Below, one piece after another: positions 6,674 through 15,883 of a stretch of 64,000 bases of DNA. The position numbers and the translations under genes are program-made. Origin of the DNA: RBG-16-66-20 sp964564865 (lineage in GTDB: Bacteria; Pseudomonadota; Gammaproteobacteria; Burkholderiales; SG8-39); the NCBI GenBank assembly GCA_964564865.1, contig CAZMDA010000014.1, forward strand, positions 1 through 64,000, written 5' to 3'. Position 1 is the first letter of the stretch, and the number at the start of each line of letters is the position of its first letter. The notes below the pieces were generated by a model. The model was not told the DNA's origin, made no database searches, and saw only the letters and a list, made by a program, of their open reading frames with translations.

Positions 6674-9600
6674 CGGATACAGGCAGACCGGCGAACGAGC
6701 CGGTATCGCGGGCGGGGCGCGAATCGCTCGAAAGCGAGATGGCGCAGCGCACAGCGCAATTGGAGCGTGTCAACGAGGCGCTTCGCCAGTCGGAAGAGCG
6801 CTACGGCCTCGCTTTGGAGGCCACCGAAGAGGGGCATTTCGACGTCAACGTCGACACCGACGAACTCCTCACCTCCGAGCGGCTGAACGAAATCTACGGT
6901 TTTCCGCCCGGAACGCGCGTGCTGAAGCGCAGCGAGTACCTGAAGGACTTCGGCTTCTACGGCGACGACGGCGAGGTCTACCGAGCGGCAATCGCTGCCG
7001 CGGAAGCGCCGGGCGGGCCGTCACGCTACGAGTTCGAGTATCGCATCCAGCGTCCGTCGGGCGAGCTGCGATGGCTGAAGACGCGCGGGTTGGTGATACG
7101 CGACGCCGAAGGACGTGCCCGGCGCCGGACCGGCATGGTGGCCGATATCACCGAAGCGAAGAATGCCGAGGCGGCGCTGCGCGAATCCGAGGAGCGATAC
7201 GGGCGTGCGGTCCAGGCAAGCGAGGCCGGGTTCTGGGAATGGACCGTGGCCTCCGACACGTTCTACGCGTCGCCGCGCCTGCTCGAGATCTACGGGTTCG
7301 AGCCTGGCACCACGTTCGCGGGTCGGGCCGACTTCCTCGCCCGCTTTCCGTTCCATGCCGAGGACAAATCGCGCTGGGAGCGTGCGATCGCGGCGCACTT
7401 CGCCGGGCATACTGCCCGCTTCGACATCGAGATGCGCTTGCTTCCGCGCGGTGAGTTGCGCTGGATTCACCTTACCGGGCTATGCACGCGGGACAAGGAC
7501 GGAACTGTGGTGCGCTGGAGCGGTTCCTCAGTCGATATCACTGAGCGCAAGCGGGTCGAGGTTGCGTTGCGTGAATCCGAAGAGCGATTCGCGCTCGCGG
7601 TCGCCGGCGCGAACGAGGGCATCTTCGATTGGGAAGTGGCGAAGGACCGCGTATACATGTCGGCGCGCGCGCAGGAGATCTTCGGCCTGGTGCCGGGCGA
7701 GCCGTGGCGCCCCCGGCGGGAGTGGATCGCGCTCACTGCGCGACGCACCCCGGGACATCTGGAGCGGGCGGAGGCGGCGCTTCTGGCGCATCTGCGCGGC
7801 GAGACACCGATGTTCCTGCTTGAGTTCGAGCTGGTGCTCCCGGACGGAGGGCGGCGCTGGATTCGCCAGCGCGGCGTGGGTCAGCGGGACGCCGCGGGCC
7901 GCGTCCATCGCATGGCCGGATCGTTCGAGGACATCAGCGACCGCAAGGCGATCGAGGCTGCGATCCGCCGGAGCGAGACCTACCTCGAGGAGGCGCTGCG
8001 TCTGGGTCAGGCCGGCAGCTTCGCCTACGGGGTGCGGGAGCGGCGCCAGGTGCATTGGTCGCCGACCACCTTCGGCTTGTTCGATTTCGACCCCGGCCCG
8101 TCGCCACCTTCCGCAGAGGAGTTGTGGACCCGCATCCATCCGGAGGACGTCGCGGCGGTTCGCCAGGCGCGCGAGCGGGCGATCCGCGACAAGTGCGAGT
8201 ACGTCGCCCGCTACCGGGCGGTCCATCGCGACGGGTCGATACGGTACCTGCAGTCGGCGGGGCGCCCCTGGCTGGACGAGCAGGGCAACGTGACCGAGCT
8301 GGTCGGCGTCGTCATGGATGTCACCGAGCCGACCCTGGCGGAGAGGACCCTGCGCGAGAGCGAGGCGCGGTTCCGCGCCCTTACCGAACTGTCTTCCGAC
8401 TGGTTCTGGCGGCAGGACGAAACACTTCGCTTTCGCTACATGTCGAAACTTGCACCTGCCCTAGGCGGGTATCCCGCGGAGGTCTCGGTCGGCAAGCTGC
8501 GGTGGGAGCTTCCTGGCCTCGTTCCGCTGTCGTGCTCCTGGGCCGAGCACCAGGCCACCCTGGAGGCGCGCCTGCCTTTCCGGGACCTGGAGCTGGCGCG
8601 AACGCTGCCGGACGGGACCGTCGCATACCTCAGCATCAGCGGCGCGCCGATCTTCGACGAGGCCGGGCGCTTCCTCGGCTACCAGGGCGTCGGCCGCGAC
8701 ATCAGCGCCGGGAAGCGGATCGAGGAGGCACTGCGCGCGCGCGAGGAGCAGTTGCGCAGCGCGCAGCGCCTGGAGGCGCTGGGAACCCTGGCCGGCGGCA
8801 TCGCGCATGACTTCAACAACATCCTTGGCGCGATCCTCGGTTATGGTGAGATGGCGCTGCGCGACGCGCCCGCTGGCAGCCGCCTGCGCCGCGACCTGGA
8901 CAGCATCGTCGCCGCCGGCGAGCGCGGCCGTGCGCTCGTGGAACGCATCCTTGCGTTCAGCCGCAGCGGTGTCAGCGAGCGCGTTGCGGTGCATGTCGAG
9001 ACAGTGGTGGGCGAGGCATTAGACCTGCTGCGCGCCAGCCTGCCGCCCGGTGTTCGCATCGAGGCCGACTTGCGCGCAGGGCGTGCTGCAATGCTCGGCG
9101 ACCCGACGCAGGTGCACCAGGTCGTGATGAACCTGGCGTCCAACGGCATCCAGGCGATGGCCGGGGGCGGCACGTTGTGGGTGTACCTGGTCGTGGAGCG
9201 CTTCGCCGAACCTCGGGTGGCCGTCACCGGGACGGTTCCCGCGGGGGAGTACATCGTACTTCGCGTGGTTGATGAGGGCAGTGGCATCGCCGCCGGGATC
9301 CTGGACCGGATCTTCGATCCGTTCTTCACCACCAAGGACGTCGGCGTGGGAACCGGCCTCGGCCTTTCTCTGGTCCATGGCATCGTCGCGGAGGTCGGTG
9401 GTGCGGTGGACGTCTCGACCGAGGCCAACCTTGGAAGCGTATTCACCGTCTACCTGCCGCGGCAGGGCGATGCGGCTGTGAGCAACGGCCGAATGGCAAC
9501 CGAGATGCCGCGCGGTCACGGCGAGCGGGTACTGATCGTGGACGACGAGGAACCGCTGGTGCGGCTCGCGACGGCGACCTTGTCGGATCTCGGCTACGAT

Positions 9601-9888
9601 CCTGTCGGATTCACCTCCAGCGCCGGCGCCCTCGAGGCATTGCGCGCCGCCCCGGAATCCTTCGACGCCGTGATCACCGACGAGCGGATGCCCGGACTTT
9701 CCGGGACGGCACTGATCGGCGCGGTGCGCGGCATCCGGCGCGACATCCCGATCCTTCTCGTGAGCGGCTACATCGGTGGCAGTATCGTCAACCGTGCCTA
9801 CAACGCCGGCGCAGACGAAGTGCTGCGCAAGCCGCTGGCGGCGCGAGACCTGGCCGCCAGCCTCGCGAGGCTTCTGCAGTCGCCATAG
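6670..9888 (+). CDS. Hybrid histidine kinase with five PAS domains and C-terminal receiver
   Basis: A 1072-residue soluble hybrid kinase with no membrane segment visible. A short coiled coil (15-45) leads into five consecutive PAS/PAC units at about 40-165, 175-295, 300-425, 430-560 and 565-690. A HisKA-type dimerisation region follows with H713 in GGIAHDFNN, then an HATPase domain (VMNLASNGIQAM, VVDEGSGI, GTGLGLS), then a receiver with D1004 (VITDERMPG) and a C-terminal lysine in LRKPL. Multiple PAS_3-like units suggest redox, light or small-ligand sensing in the cytoplasm, but no cofactor can be read from sequence. Start GTG 6670 overlaps the upstream receiver gene. Confidence 0.93.
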   Translation: MTDTGRPANEPVSRAGRESLESEMAQRTAQLERVNEALRQSEERYGLALEATEEGHFDVNVDTDELLTSERLNEIYGFPPGTRVLKRSEYLKDFGFYGDDGEVYRAAIAAAEAPGGPSRYEFEYRIQRPSGELRWLKTRGLVIRDAEGRARRRTGMVADITEAKNAEAALRESEERYGRAVQASEAGFWEWTVASDTFYASPRLLEIYGFEPGTTFAGRADFLARFPFHAEDKSRWERAIAAHFAGHTARFDIEMRLLPRGELRWIHLTGLCTRDKDGTVVRWSGSSVDITERKRVEVALRESEERFALAVAGANEGIFDWEVAKDRVYMSARAQEIFGLVPGEPWRPRREWIALTARRTPGHLERAEAALLAHLRGETPMFLLEFELVLPDGGRRWIRQRGVGQRDAAGRVHRMAGSFEDISDRKAIEAAIRRSETYLEEALRLGQAGSFAYGVRERRQVHWSPTTFGLFDFDPGPSPPSAEELWTRIHPEDVAAVRQARERAIRDKCEYVARYRAVHRDGSIRYLQSAGRPWLDEQGNVTELVGVVMDVTEPTLAERTLRESEARFRALTELSSDWFWRQDETLRFRYMSKLAPALGGYPAEVSVGKLRWELPGLVPLSCSWAEHQATLEARLPFRDLELARTLPDGTVAYLSISGAPIFDEAGRFLGYQGVGRDISAGKRIEEALRAREEQLRSAQRLEALGTLAGGIAHDFNNILGAILGYGEMALRDAPAGSRLRRDLDSIVAAGERGRALVERILAFSRSGVSERVAVHVETVVGEALDLLRASLPPGVRIEADLRAGRAAMLGDPTQVHQVVMNLASNGIQAMAGGGTLWVYLVVERFAEPRVAVTGTVPAGEYIVLRVVDEGSGIAAGILDRIFDPFFTTKDVGVGTGLGLSLVHGIVAEVGGAVDVSTEANLGSVFTVYLPRQGDAAVSNGRMATEMPRGHGERVLIVDDEEPLVRLATATLSDLGYDPVGFTSSAGALEALRAAPESFDAVITDERMPGLSGTALIGAVRGIRRDIPILLVSGYIGGSIVNRAYNAGADEVLRKPLAARDLAASLARLLQSP

Positions 9889-10054
9889 ATCGGATTCGTT
9901 GGCCCTGGATCTGCGCTGATAGCGGCCTGCCGCCGCGACAACCGCAATACTCGCGTATGGCATGACATTCGCCGGCCCGCGTTGCGACACAAGCGCGCGG
10001 CGGGCAGGGTGGACACTGGCCTCACCTGCAAATACCAGGCGAGGAGCCAAACCA

Positions 10055-10879
10055 GTGACCACGATTACCACCAAGGACGGCACGCAGATCTACTACAAGG
10101 ACTGGGGCAAGGGACAGCCCGTGGTGTTCAGCCACGGCTGGCCGCTGTCCTCGGATGCGTGGGAAGCGCAGATGTTCCATCTCGCTTCGAATGGCTTTCG
10201 CTGCATCGCGCACGATCGCCGCGGGCACGGGCGCTCCAGCCAGCCTTGGGAAGGCAACCATATGGACCAGTACGCCGACGACCTGGCGGAACTGTTCGAG
10301 GTGCTCAACCTGAAGAACGCGATCATGATTGGCCACTCCACCGGCGGCGGCGAAGTCGCGCGCTACATCGGCCGGCACGGCACCGAGCGTGTCGCCAAGG
10401 CGGTATTGATGGGGGCGGTGCCGCCCATCATGGTGAGGACGGCAGCCAACCCGGGTGGATTGCCGCTGGAGGTGTTCGACGGTTTTCGCAAGGCCTACCT
10501 CGCCGACCGCGCGCAGTTCTTCATCGACGTGGCGAGCGGGCCATTCTTCAGCTTCAACCGCCCGGGCGCGAAGATTTCGCAGGGCGTGATCAATGCCTGG
10601 GTGATGCAGGGCCTGATGTCCGGCCACAAGAACGGCTACGACTGCATCAAGGCGTTCTCCGAAACCGACTTCACCGGCGACCTGAGGAAATTCGATGTGC
10701 CCACGCTGATCGTGCACGGCGACGACGACCAGATCGTGCCGATCGGCGCCTCGGCGATGCTTTCCGCGAAGCTCGTCAAGGGATCGATCCTGAAGATCTA
10801 CAAGGGGGGCTCGCACAGCCTGGGCGATACCAGCAAGGACCAGCTCAATGCCGATCTGCTGGCGTTCGCGAGGAGCTAG
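10055..10879 (+). CDS. Alpha/beta hydrolase of the non-heme chloroperoxidase/esterase family
   Basis: A 274-residue alpha/beta hydrolase. GTG 10055 is chosen because GAGGAG (10041-10046) precedes it at good spacing and the protein then begins as family members do (TTITTKDGTQIYYKDWG). Catalytic Ser95 sits in GHSTGG, the acid lies in LIVHGDDDQIVP and the His in GGSHSLG. The oxyanion region is SHGWPLSSDAW. Family members hydrolyse esters or, with peracids, halogenate; the natural substrate is rarely known. It is first in a run of four hydrolases, and 2 nt separate it from the next gene. Confidence 0.9.
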   Translation: MTTITTKDGTQIYYKDWGKGQPVVFSHGWPLSSDAWEAQMFHLASNGFRCIAHDRRGHGRSSQPWEGNHMDQYADDLAELFEVLNLKNAIMIGHSTGGGEVARYIGRHGTERVAKAVLMGAVPPIMVRTAANPGGLPLEVFDGFRKAYLADRAQFFIDVASGPFFSFNRPGAKISQGVINAWVMQGLMSGHKNGYDCIKAFSETDFTGDLRKFDVPTLIVHGDDDQIVPIGASAMLSAKLVKGSILKIYKGGSHSLGDTSKDQLNADLLAFARS

Positions 10880-10881
10880 CC

Positions 10882-11787
10882 ATGGTCCGTGTCCTGCGGG
10901 GACTCCTCGCCACGGCCGCCGCACTCTCGGTGACCGGCGCGTCGGCGGCGTCGCCCGCGGCTGCGGCGTCGACACGGTACGTGGAGGTCCAGGGGCGGCC
11001 GGTCGCCTATCGGGTGATCGGCAAAGGCAGGCCGCTCCTCATGGCGACCCGCATGCGCGGGACGCTCGACACCTGGGACCCGCTGTTCCTGGACGAGCTT
11101 GCGAAGACGCATCGTGTCATCACCTTCGACTACCCGGGCGCGGGTTACTCGGCGGGCGTGCTGCCCGGAGACATGCGCGAGATTGCGGCCTTGGTCAAGG
11201 ATCTCGCGGCGGCGCTCGGCCTTAAGCGGACCGCGATCCTCGGCTGGTCGTGGGGCGGGCTCGTGGCGCAGGTGACGCTGCTCGACTACCCGTCGCTCGT
11301 GACCCACGCCGTCATCGTCGGGAGCGCACCGCCCGGGAAGGGCAATGCGACGATCCAGCCGCACTGGCTGGAGCGGGCGTTCAAGCCTGTCAACGACCTC
11401 GCCGACGAAGAGGTCTTGTTCTTCGAGCCGAAGTCCGACGCCAGCCGCGACGCGGCACGGAAGTCCCATGCACGCATCTACGCCCGGCCAGGCGTGGCGG
11501 AGCGGATCCCATCGTCACTGCGGGACATCCAAGCCTACCTGAAGGTGGCGGAGGGTGTGCGCGAGGATACGCCCGGGCGACGCGAAGCGCTGACGACAAC
11601 GCGGATCCCGATCCTGATCCTGTGCGGTGACAACGACCCGAGCGTGCCGGCCGGAAACTGGTATCCGCTCGTCGGCCGCATCCCGCGCGGCCAACTCATC
11701 GTCCTGCCCGAATCGGGCCACGGGCCCCAGCACCAGTATCCGGAACTGGCTGCGAGATACATCGCCGCCTTCCTGGAGTCGAAGTGA
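10882..11787 (+). CDS. Exported alpha/beta hydrolase
   Basis: A 301-residue alpha/beta hydrolase starting at ATG 10882, just after the preceding stop. An N-terminal signal peptide of about 23-29 residues (hydrophobic 7-20, several Ala-x-Ala sites) predicts a periplasmic location. The nucleophile is Ser123 in GWSWGG, the acid is in LCGDNDPSVPA and the His in PESGHGPQHQYPE. The usual HG oxyanion motif before the first strand is replaced by MATRMRGT, as in some proline iminopeptidase-like relatives. Substrate is unknown. It probably shares a transcript with the chloroperoxidase-like gene. Confidence 0.86.
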   Translation: MVRVLRGLLATAAALSVTGASAASPAAAASTRYVEVQGRPVAYRVIGKGRPLLMATRMRGTLDTWDPLFLDELAKTHRVITFDYPGAGYSAGVLPGDMREIAALVKDLAAALGLKRTAILGWSWGGLVAQVTLLDYPSLVTHAVIVGSAPPGKGNATIQPHWLERAFKPVNDLADEEVLFFEPKSDASRDAARKSHARIYARPGVAERIPSSLRDIQAYLKVAEGVREDTPGRREALTTTRIPILILCGDNDPSVPAGNWYPLVGRIPRGQLIVLPESGHGPQHQYPELAARYIAAFLESK

Positions 11788-11830
11788 AAACCGCCGTTTC
11801 CGATCGATCGCCTGTCAAGGGAGTACCGCA

Positions 11831-12685
11831 ATGACAACAGCATTGGCCAATGCCGCAAGGGAAGAGCGCATCGAAGGGGCGCGCGGACTTGGGATCTTCG
11901 TCCGCTCGTGGCAGCCGGAAGAAAAGCCCCGCGCGATCGTCGCCATCTGCCACGGCGTCAATTCCCACAGCGGGTACTACACCTGGGTGGCCGAGCAGTT
12001 CGTGGCGGCCGGCCTCGCTGTGTATGCGCTGGACCTGCACGGTCGCGGCAAGTCGGACGGCGAGCGCTACTACCTTGAGAAGTTCGACGACTACCTCAGC
12101 GACGTCGATGCCCTCGTCAGGCTCGCGAAATCGCGCGAACCGGGCCTGCCCCTGTTCCTGCTGGGGCACAGTGCCGGCGGCGTCATTTCCTCCGTCTACG
12201 CGCTGGAGCACCAGTCCGAGCTCGCCGGGTTGATCTGCGAGAGCTTTGCGTTCCAGGTGTACGCGCCGGACTTCGCGCTCGCGGTACTGAAGGGACTAAG
12301 CCATGTCCTGCCGCATGCCCATGTGCTCAAGCTGCCGATCGCGGACTTCTCCCGCGATCCGGCGGTCGTGGAGGCCATGAACAACGACCCGCTCATCGCC
12401 AATGAAGTCCAGCCTACGCGCACTGTGGCCGAACTGGTGCTGGCCGACGAGCGGCTGAAGCGGGAGTTCCCGCTCTTCAGGTTGCCGGTGCTGATCCTCC
12501 ACGGCACGGCGGACAAGGTGACAAAGCCCGGCGGGAGCCAGCTCTTCTACGACAACGCCGGCTCCGCCGACAAGACGCTCAAGCTCTACGAAGGGCATGT
12601 CCACGACCTATTAAACGACTTCGGCAAGGAGAAGGTCATGGCGGACGTCACGGCCTGGATTAAGGCGCACCTGCCGGCACGGTGA
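11831..12685 (+). CDS. Alpha/beta hydrolase, monoacylglycerol lipase/lysophospholipase (PldB) type
   Basis: A 284-residue protein beginning at ATG 11831, with AAGGGAG about 7 nt upstream. It has the Hydrolase_4 pattern: ICHGVNSHSGYY oxyanion loop (40-50), LDLHGRGKSDG, nucleophile Ser114 in GHSAGG, acid in LILHGTADKVTKP and His in GHVHDLLND. This layout is that of monoglyceride lipases and lysophospholipases, so lipid ester hydrolysis is likely. No signal peptide is seen, so it is probably cytoplasmic. It is third in the hydrolase run, 43 nt after the second. Confidence 0.88.
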   Translation: MTTALANAAREERIEGARGLGIFVRSWQPEEKPRAIVAICHGVNSHSGYYTWVAEQFVAAGLAVYALDLHGRGKSDGERYYLEKFDDYLSDVDALVRLAKSREPGLPLFLLGHSAGGVISSVYALEHQSELAGLICESFAFQVYAPDFALAVLKGLSHVLPHAHVLKLPIADFSRDPAVVEAMNNDPLIANEVQPTRTVAELVLADERLKREFPLFRLPVLILHGTADKVTKPGGSQLFYDNAGSADKTLKLYEGHVHDLLNDFGKEKVMADVTAWIKAHLPAR

Positions 12686-12793
12686 TGGCGACCAGTTGCT
12701 TCGCAACGGCTGACATGCAGCCGGGCCGGCCTGACACAACGCCGCGCTGGTTCACCGCCAGACTGTCCCCATAACTCACTAGAAGGAATGATC

Positions 12794-13540
12794 ATGTCGA
12801 AGCTCCTGAAGAAATCTCTCCGGCTGCTCTGCGCGACCCTGGCGGCCTGGAGTCTTGTGTCTGCACCGGGCGCGCTCGCGCAGTCCAGCGTCCTGCCCAC
12901 GGGCGGCGGCAAGGCGCTGCTGGATGTGAATGACACGGTACTCCTGCTGCTGGACCACCAGTCGGGCCTGTTCCAGACCGTGAAGGACGTGCCGGTGGCG
13001 GACCTGCGGCGCAACGTGGAGATGCTGTCGCGGCTGGCCACGCTGCTGAAGATCCCGGTGATCACCACGGCGTCCGAGCCGGACGGCTCGAACGGGCCGC
13101 TAATGCCGGAGATCCACCAGCTCGCGCCGCACGCGGTCTACGTGCCGCGCAAGGGAGAGGTCAACGCCTGGGACAACGAGGACTTCGTTCGCACCGTGCG
13201 CGCCACCGGCCGCAAGACGCTGGTCATGGCCGGCGTGTGGACCAGCGTGTGCGTCATGTTCCCAGCACTGGATGCCAAGGCCCAGGGGTACAAGGTCTAT
13301 GCCGTCATGGATGCCTCCGGGGATCCGAGCGAGCTCGCTTCGATCACCTCGCTGGCGCGCTTCGCGCAGGGGGGGGTGATCCCGACCTCGACCAATGCCG
13401 TGCTGTCGGAGACGCACCGCACCTGGAACCGCCCCGAGGCCGCCGAGCTGGCCAAGCTGTATGCGCTGGTCGCGCCCAACTACCAGGCGGTGGCGGAAAG
13501 CTACCAGCGCGCTCAGGAAGCGGCCCGCAAGGCGAAGTAG
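12794..13540 (+). CDS. Exported isochorismatase-fold cysteine hydrolase (YcaC-like)
   Basis: A 248-residue protein with a signal peptide (residues 1-30, ending ALAQ) and a cysteine hydrolase domain. The catalytic triad is D54 (LLLLDHQSG), K120 (VPRKGEVNAW) and C153 (TSVCVMFPA), with the cis-peptide region in front of the Cys. YcaC-type members are amidase-like enzymes of poorly known substrate, and a secreted one is less usual. Two in-frame ATGs lie at 12788 and 12794; AGAAGGA (12781-12787) abuts the first and is 6 nt from the second, so 12794 is preferred. Confidence 0.87.
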   Translation: MSKLLKKSLRLLCATLAAWSLVSAPGALAQSSVLPTGGGKALLDVNDTVLLLLDHQSGLFQTVKDVPVADLRRNVEMLSRLATLLKIPVITTASEPDGSNGPLMPEIHQLAPHAVYVPRKGEVNAWDNEDFVRTVRATGRKTLVMAGVWTSVCVMFPALDAKAQGYKVYAVMDASGDPSELASITSLARFAQGGVIPTSTNAVLSETHRTWNRPEAAELAKLYALVAPNYQAVAESYQRAQEAARKAK

Positions 13541-13579
13541 CCGGCGAACCGGCTCTCCGACACCAACCCTGGAAGGATC

Positions 13580-14113
13580 ATGATGAGCATCGATACCGCG
13601 AAGGCGATGCGCAAGGCGCCGCTTGGCACTCCGACCGGCCTGGGCGCCGACGCCAGGCGCGACATCGCCGGCGCCCTCAACCTGCTGCTGGCCGATTTCT
13701 ACGCGCTCTATTTCAAGACGAAGAACTTCCACTGGCATGTGTCGGGGCCGCACTTCCGCGACTACCACGAGCTGCTGGACGAGCAGGCGGCGCAGCTCTA
13801 CGCCGCCACCGACTCGCTGGCCGAGCGGGTGCGCAAGGTGGGCGGCACGACGCTGCGCTCGGTGGGCCACATCGCCCGGTTGCAGCGGGTGCTGGACAAC
13901 GACGCCGACTATGTATCGCCGCTGGACATGCTGGCGGAGCTGAAGGACGACAACCTCGGAATGGCGTCGCACTTGCGGGCCGCGCACGGCGTGTGCGACG
14001 AACACCGCGACATCGCCACCGCGAGCCTGCTGGAAGTCTGGATCGACGAGGCGGAGAAGCGCACCTGGTTCCTGTTCGAGGCAAGCAGGAAGGGCGACGC
14101 CCCCGGCCGGTGA
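13580..14113 (+). CDS. dps: Dps family ferritin-like DNA-protection protein
   Basis: A 177-residue Dps-family protein. The ferroxidase motif is spread over HWHVSGPHFRDYHELLDEQ (51-69), with H51, H63, D67 and related carboxylates. The four-helix-bundle body continues through LAERVRKVGG, LAELKDDN and the last helix SLLEVWIDEAEKRTWFLFEA. Dps dodecamers oxidise and store iron and protect DNA in starvation or oxidative stress. GGAAGGA (13571-13577) is 2 nt from the first ATG and 5 nt from the ATG at 13583, so the second may be the real start. It sits among hydrolases and a methyltransferase, hinting at a stress-related cluster. Confidence 0.93.
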   Translation: MMSIDTAKAMRKAPLGTPTGLGADARRDIAGALNLLLADFYALYFKTKNFHWHVSGPHFRDYHELLDEQAAQLYAATDSLAERVRKVGGTTLRSVGHIARLQRVLDNDADYVSPLDMLAELKDDNLGMASHLRAAHGVCDEHRDIATASLLEVWIDEAEKRTWFLFEASRKGDAPGR

Positions 14114-14232
14114 CGGCCGTTCGATCCGACGCGGCGCGGGTCTGTGCGGATACACGCGGGATACCTTCACGACATCCGCCGGCAACCGCGTCCGTTCAAA
14201 GTGGCGCCTCCATTCAACGAGGGAGTAACGCC

Positions 14233-15072
14233 ATGTCCGCAGTCCTTTCCGCAACCCAATCCGCCGCCGCACCCGATTTCGCCGCGATCAAGACCCGCCA
14301 GCAGGCCGCCTGGTCCACCGGCAACTACGCCGTGGTCGGCACCACGCTGCAGATCGTGGGCGAGGACCTGTGCGAGGCGCTCGACCTGCGCTCGGGCAGC
14401 AAGGTGCTCGATGTGGCCGCCGGCAACGGCAACGCCACGCTGGCCGCCGCGCGGCGCTGGTGCGACGTCACCTCCACCGACTACGTCGGCTCGCTGCTCG
14501 AGGCCGGCAAGGCGCGCGCGCAGGCCGAAGGCCTCGAGGTGAAGTTCCAGCAGGCCGACGCCGAGAACCTGCCCTTTGCCGACGCCAGCTTCGACGCCGT
14601 GCTGTCCACCTTCGGGGTCATGTTCACGCCGGACCAGGAGAAGGCCGCGGCGGAACTCGCGCGCGTGTGCAAGCCCGGCGGCAGGATCGGCCTCGCCAAC
14701 TGGACCCCGGAGAGCTTCATCGGGCAGCTGTTCAAGACCATCGGCAAGTACGTGCCGCCGGCCCCGGGCGTGCAATCGCCCGCGCTGTGGGGCACGCAGG
14801 CGCGGCTGGAGACGCTGTTCGGCCAGGCGGCGCGGGAGATCCGCGTCGTCAGCCGCCAGTTCAATTTCCGCTACCGCTCGGCGGCGCACTGGCTGGAGGT
14901 GTTCCGCACCTTCTACGGTCCGGTGAACAAGGCCTTCGGCGCGCTGGACGCGGACAAGCAGGCCGCCTTCGCGCGCGACGTGATGGCGCTCATCGACAGC
15001 CGCAACCGCTCCGGCGACGCCACGCTGGTGCTGCCCAGCGAGTACGTCGAGGTGGTGATCGTGAGAAGCTGA
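14233..15072 (+). CDS. Class I SAM-dependent methyltransferase (UbiE/type 11-like)
   Basis: A 279-residue methyltransferase, ATG 14233 preceded by GAGGGAG. Motif I is VLDVAAGNGN (58-67), the acidic residue after strand 2 is in VTSTDYVGSLL, motif II-like residues lie in QQADAENLPFADASFDAVLSTFG and a post-II ARVCKPGGRIGLANW region follows. This is the Methyltransf_11 pattern found in small-molecule methylases. The C-terminal part (FRTFYGPVNKAFGAL) is specific to a subfamily I cannot name. It is followed 6 nt later by an alpha/beta hydrolase, so both may act in one pathway. Confidence 0.9.
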   Translation: MSAVLSATQSAAAPDFAAIKTRQQAAWSTGNYAVVGTTLQIVGEDLCEALDLRSGSKVLDVAAGNGNATLAAARRWCDVTSTDYVGSLLEAGKARAQAEGLEVKFQQADAENLPFADASFDAVLSTFGVMFTPDQEKAAAELARVCKPGGRIGLANWTPESFIGQLFKTIGKYVPPAPGVQSPALWGTQARLETLFGQAAREIRVVSRQFNFRYRSAAHWLEVFRTFYGPVNKAFGALDADKQAAFARDVMALIDSRNRSGDATLVLPSEYVEVVIVRS

Positions 15073-15078
15073 ACGCCC

Positions 15079-15873
15079 ATGCCCCAGCCTGAGCCGTATT
15101 TCCGGGAAGCGGGCGCCGGTCCCGGCGTCGTCTGCCTGCATTCCAATGCGAGCAGCTCCAGCCAGTGGCGCGGGCTCATGGAGTCGCTCGCGCCGGCGTT
15201 CCATGTGCTGGCACCCGATTCCTACGGCTCGGGCAAGAGCCCGGACTGGCCCTCGGACCGCGTCATCACGCTGCGGGACGAAGCGGCGCTCGTCGAGCCG
15301 GTGCTCGCGCGGGCAGGCGCGCCGTTCGCGCTGGTGGGGCATTCCTACGGCGCGGCGATCGCGCTCTCCGCGGCGCTGGCGAATCCGGGCCGCGTGCGGG
15401 CGCTGGCGCTCTACGAGCCGACGCTGTTCTCGCTGCTGGCGCAGGAGCAGCCGCCGTCGAACGACGGCGAGGGCATCCTCGGCGCGGTGGCCCGCGCGAG
15501 CGCGGCGCTGGACGCCGGCGACCGCGACGCCGCCGCGCGGCATTTCATCGACTACTGGATGGGCGAGGGCGCCTGGGCGCAGACCCCCGAATCACGCAAG
15601 CCGGCGATCGCCGCCTCGGTGGTGAACGTGCGGCGCTGGGCGCATGCGCTGACCACCGAGCCCGCGCCGCTGGCGGCGTTCCGCAAGCTCGACATCCCGG
15701 TGCTCTACCTGATCGGCAAGCGCTCGACCGCGTCGGCGCACGGCGTGGCGCGGGTGCTGACGCAGGCCCTGCCGCGCGTGGAGGTGGTCGAATTCGAGAA
15801 GCTGGGCCACATGGGGCCGGTGACCCATCCGGAGCCGGTGAACGAGGCGATCCGGGCGTTCCTCGGGCGCTGA
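15079..15873 (+). CDS. Alpha/beta fold hydrolase
   Basis: A 264-residue alpha/beta hydrolase directly downstream of the methyltransferase gene. Nucleophile Ser89 is in GHSYGA, the first loop is CLHSNASSSSQW in place of the common HGxx, the acid is probably in LYLIGKRSTASAHG (unusual, with no clear Asp at the expected place) and the His is in KLGHMGPVTHPE. It is close to general esterase/lactonase members. The stop is at 15871-15873; one base further a 10-bp direct repeat and the 20-bp palindrome begin. Confidence 0.86.
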   Translation: MPQPEPYFREAGAGPGVVCLHSNASSSSQWRGLMESLAPAFHVLAPDSYGSGKSPDWPSDRVITLRDEAALVEPVLARAGAPFALVGHSYGAAIALSAALANPGRVRALALYEPTLFSLLAQEQPPSNDGEGILGAVARASAALDAGDRDAAARHFIDYWMGEGAWAQTPESRKPAIAASVVNVRRWAHALTTEPAPLAAFRKLDIPVLYLIGKRSTASAHGVARVLTQALPRVEVVEFEKLGHMGPVTHPEPVNEAIRAFLGR

Positions 15874-15883
15874 CGGGCTTCCC

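Noticed and set aside
12694..12706. Small hairpin GTTGC-TTC-GCAAC after the lipase-like gene
   Set aside because: Only 5 bp of stem and no T-run; too weak to call a terminator.
15079..15873. Idea that this hydrolase is a pseudogene because the acid residue is unclear
   Set aside because: Nucleophile, His and fold segments are intact and the frame is full length; the acid may sit elsewhere in this subfamily.
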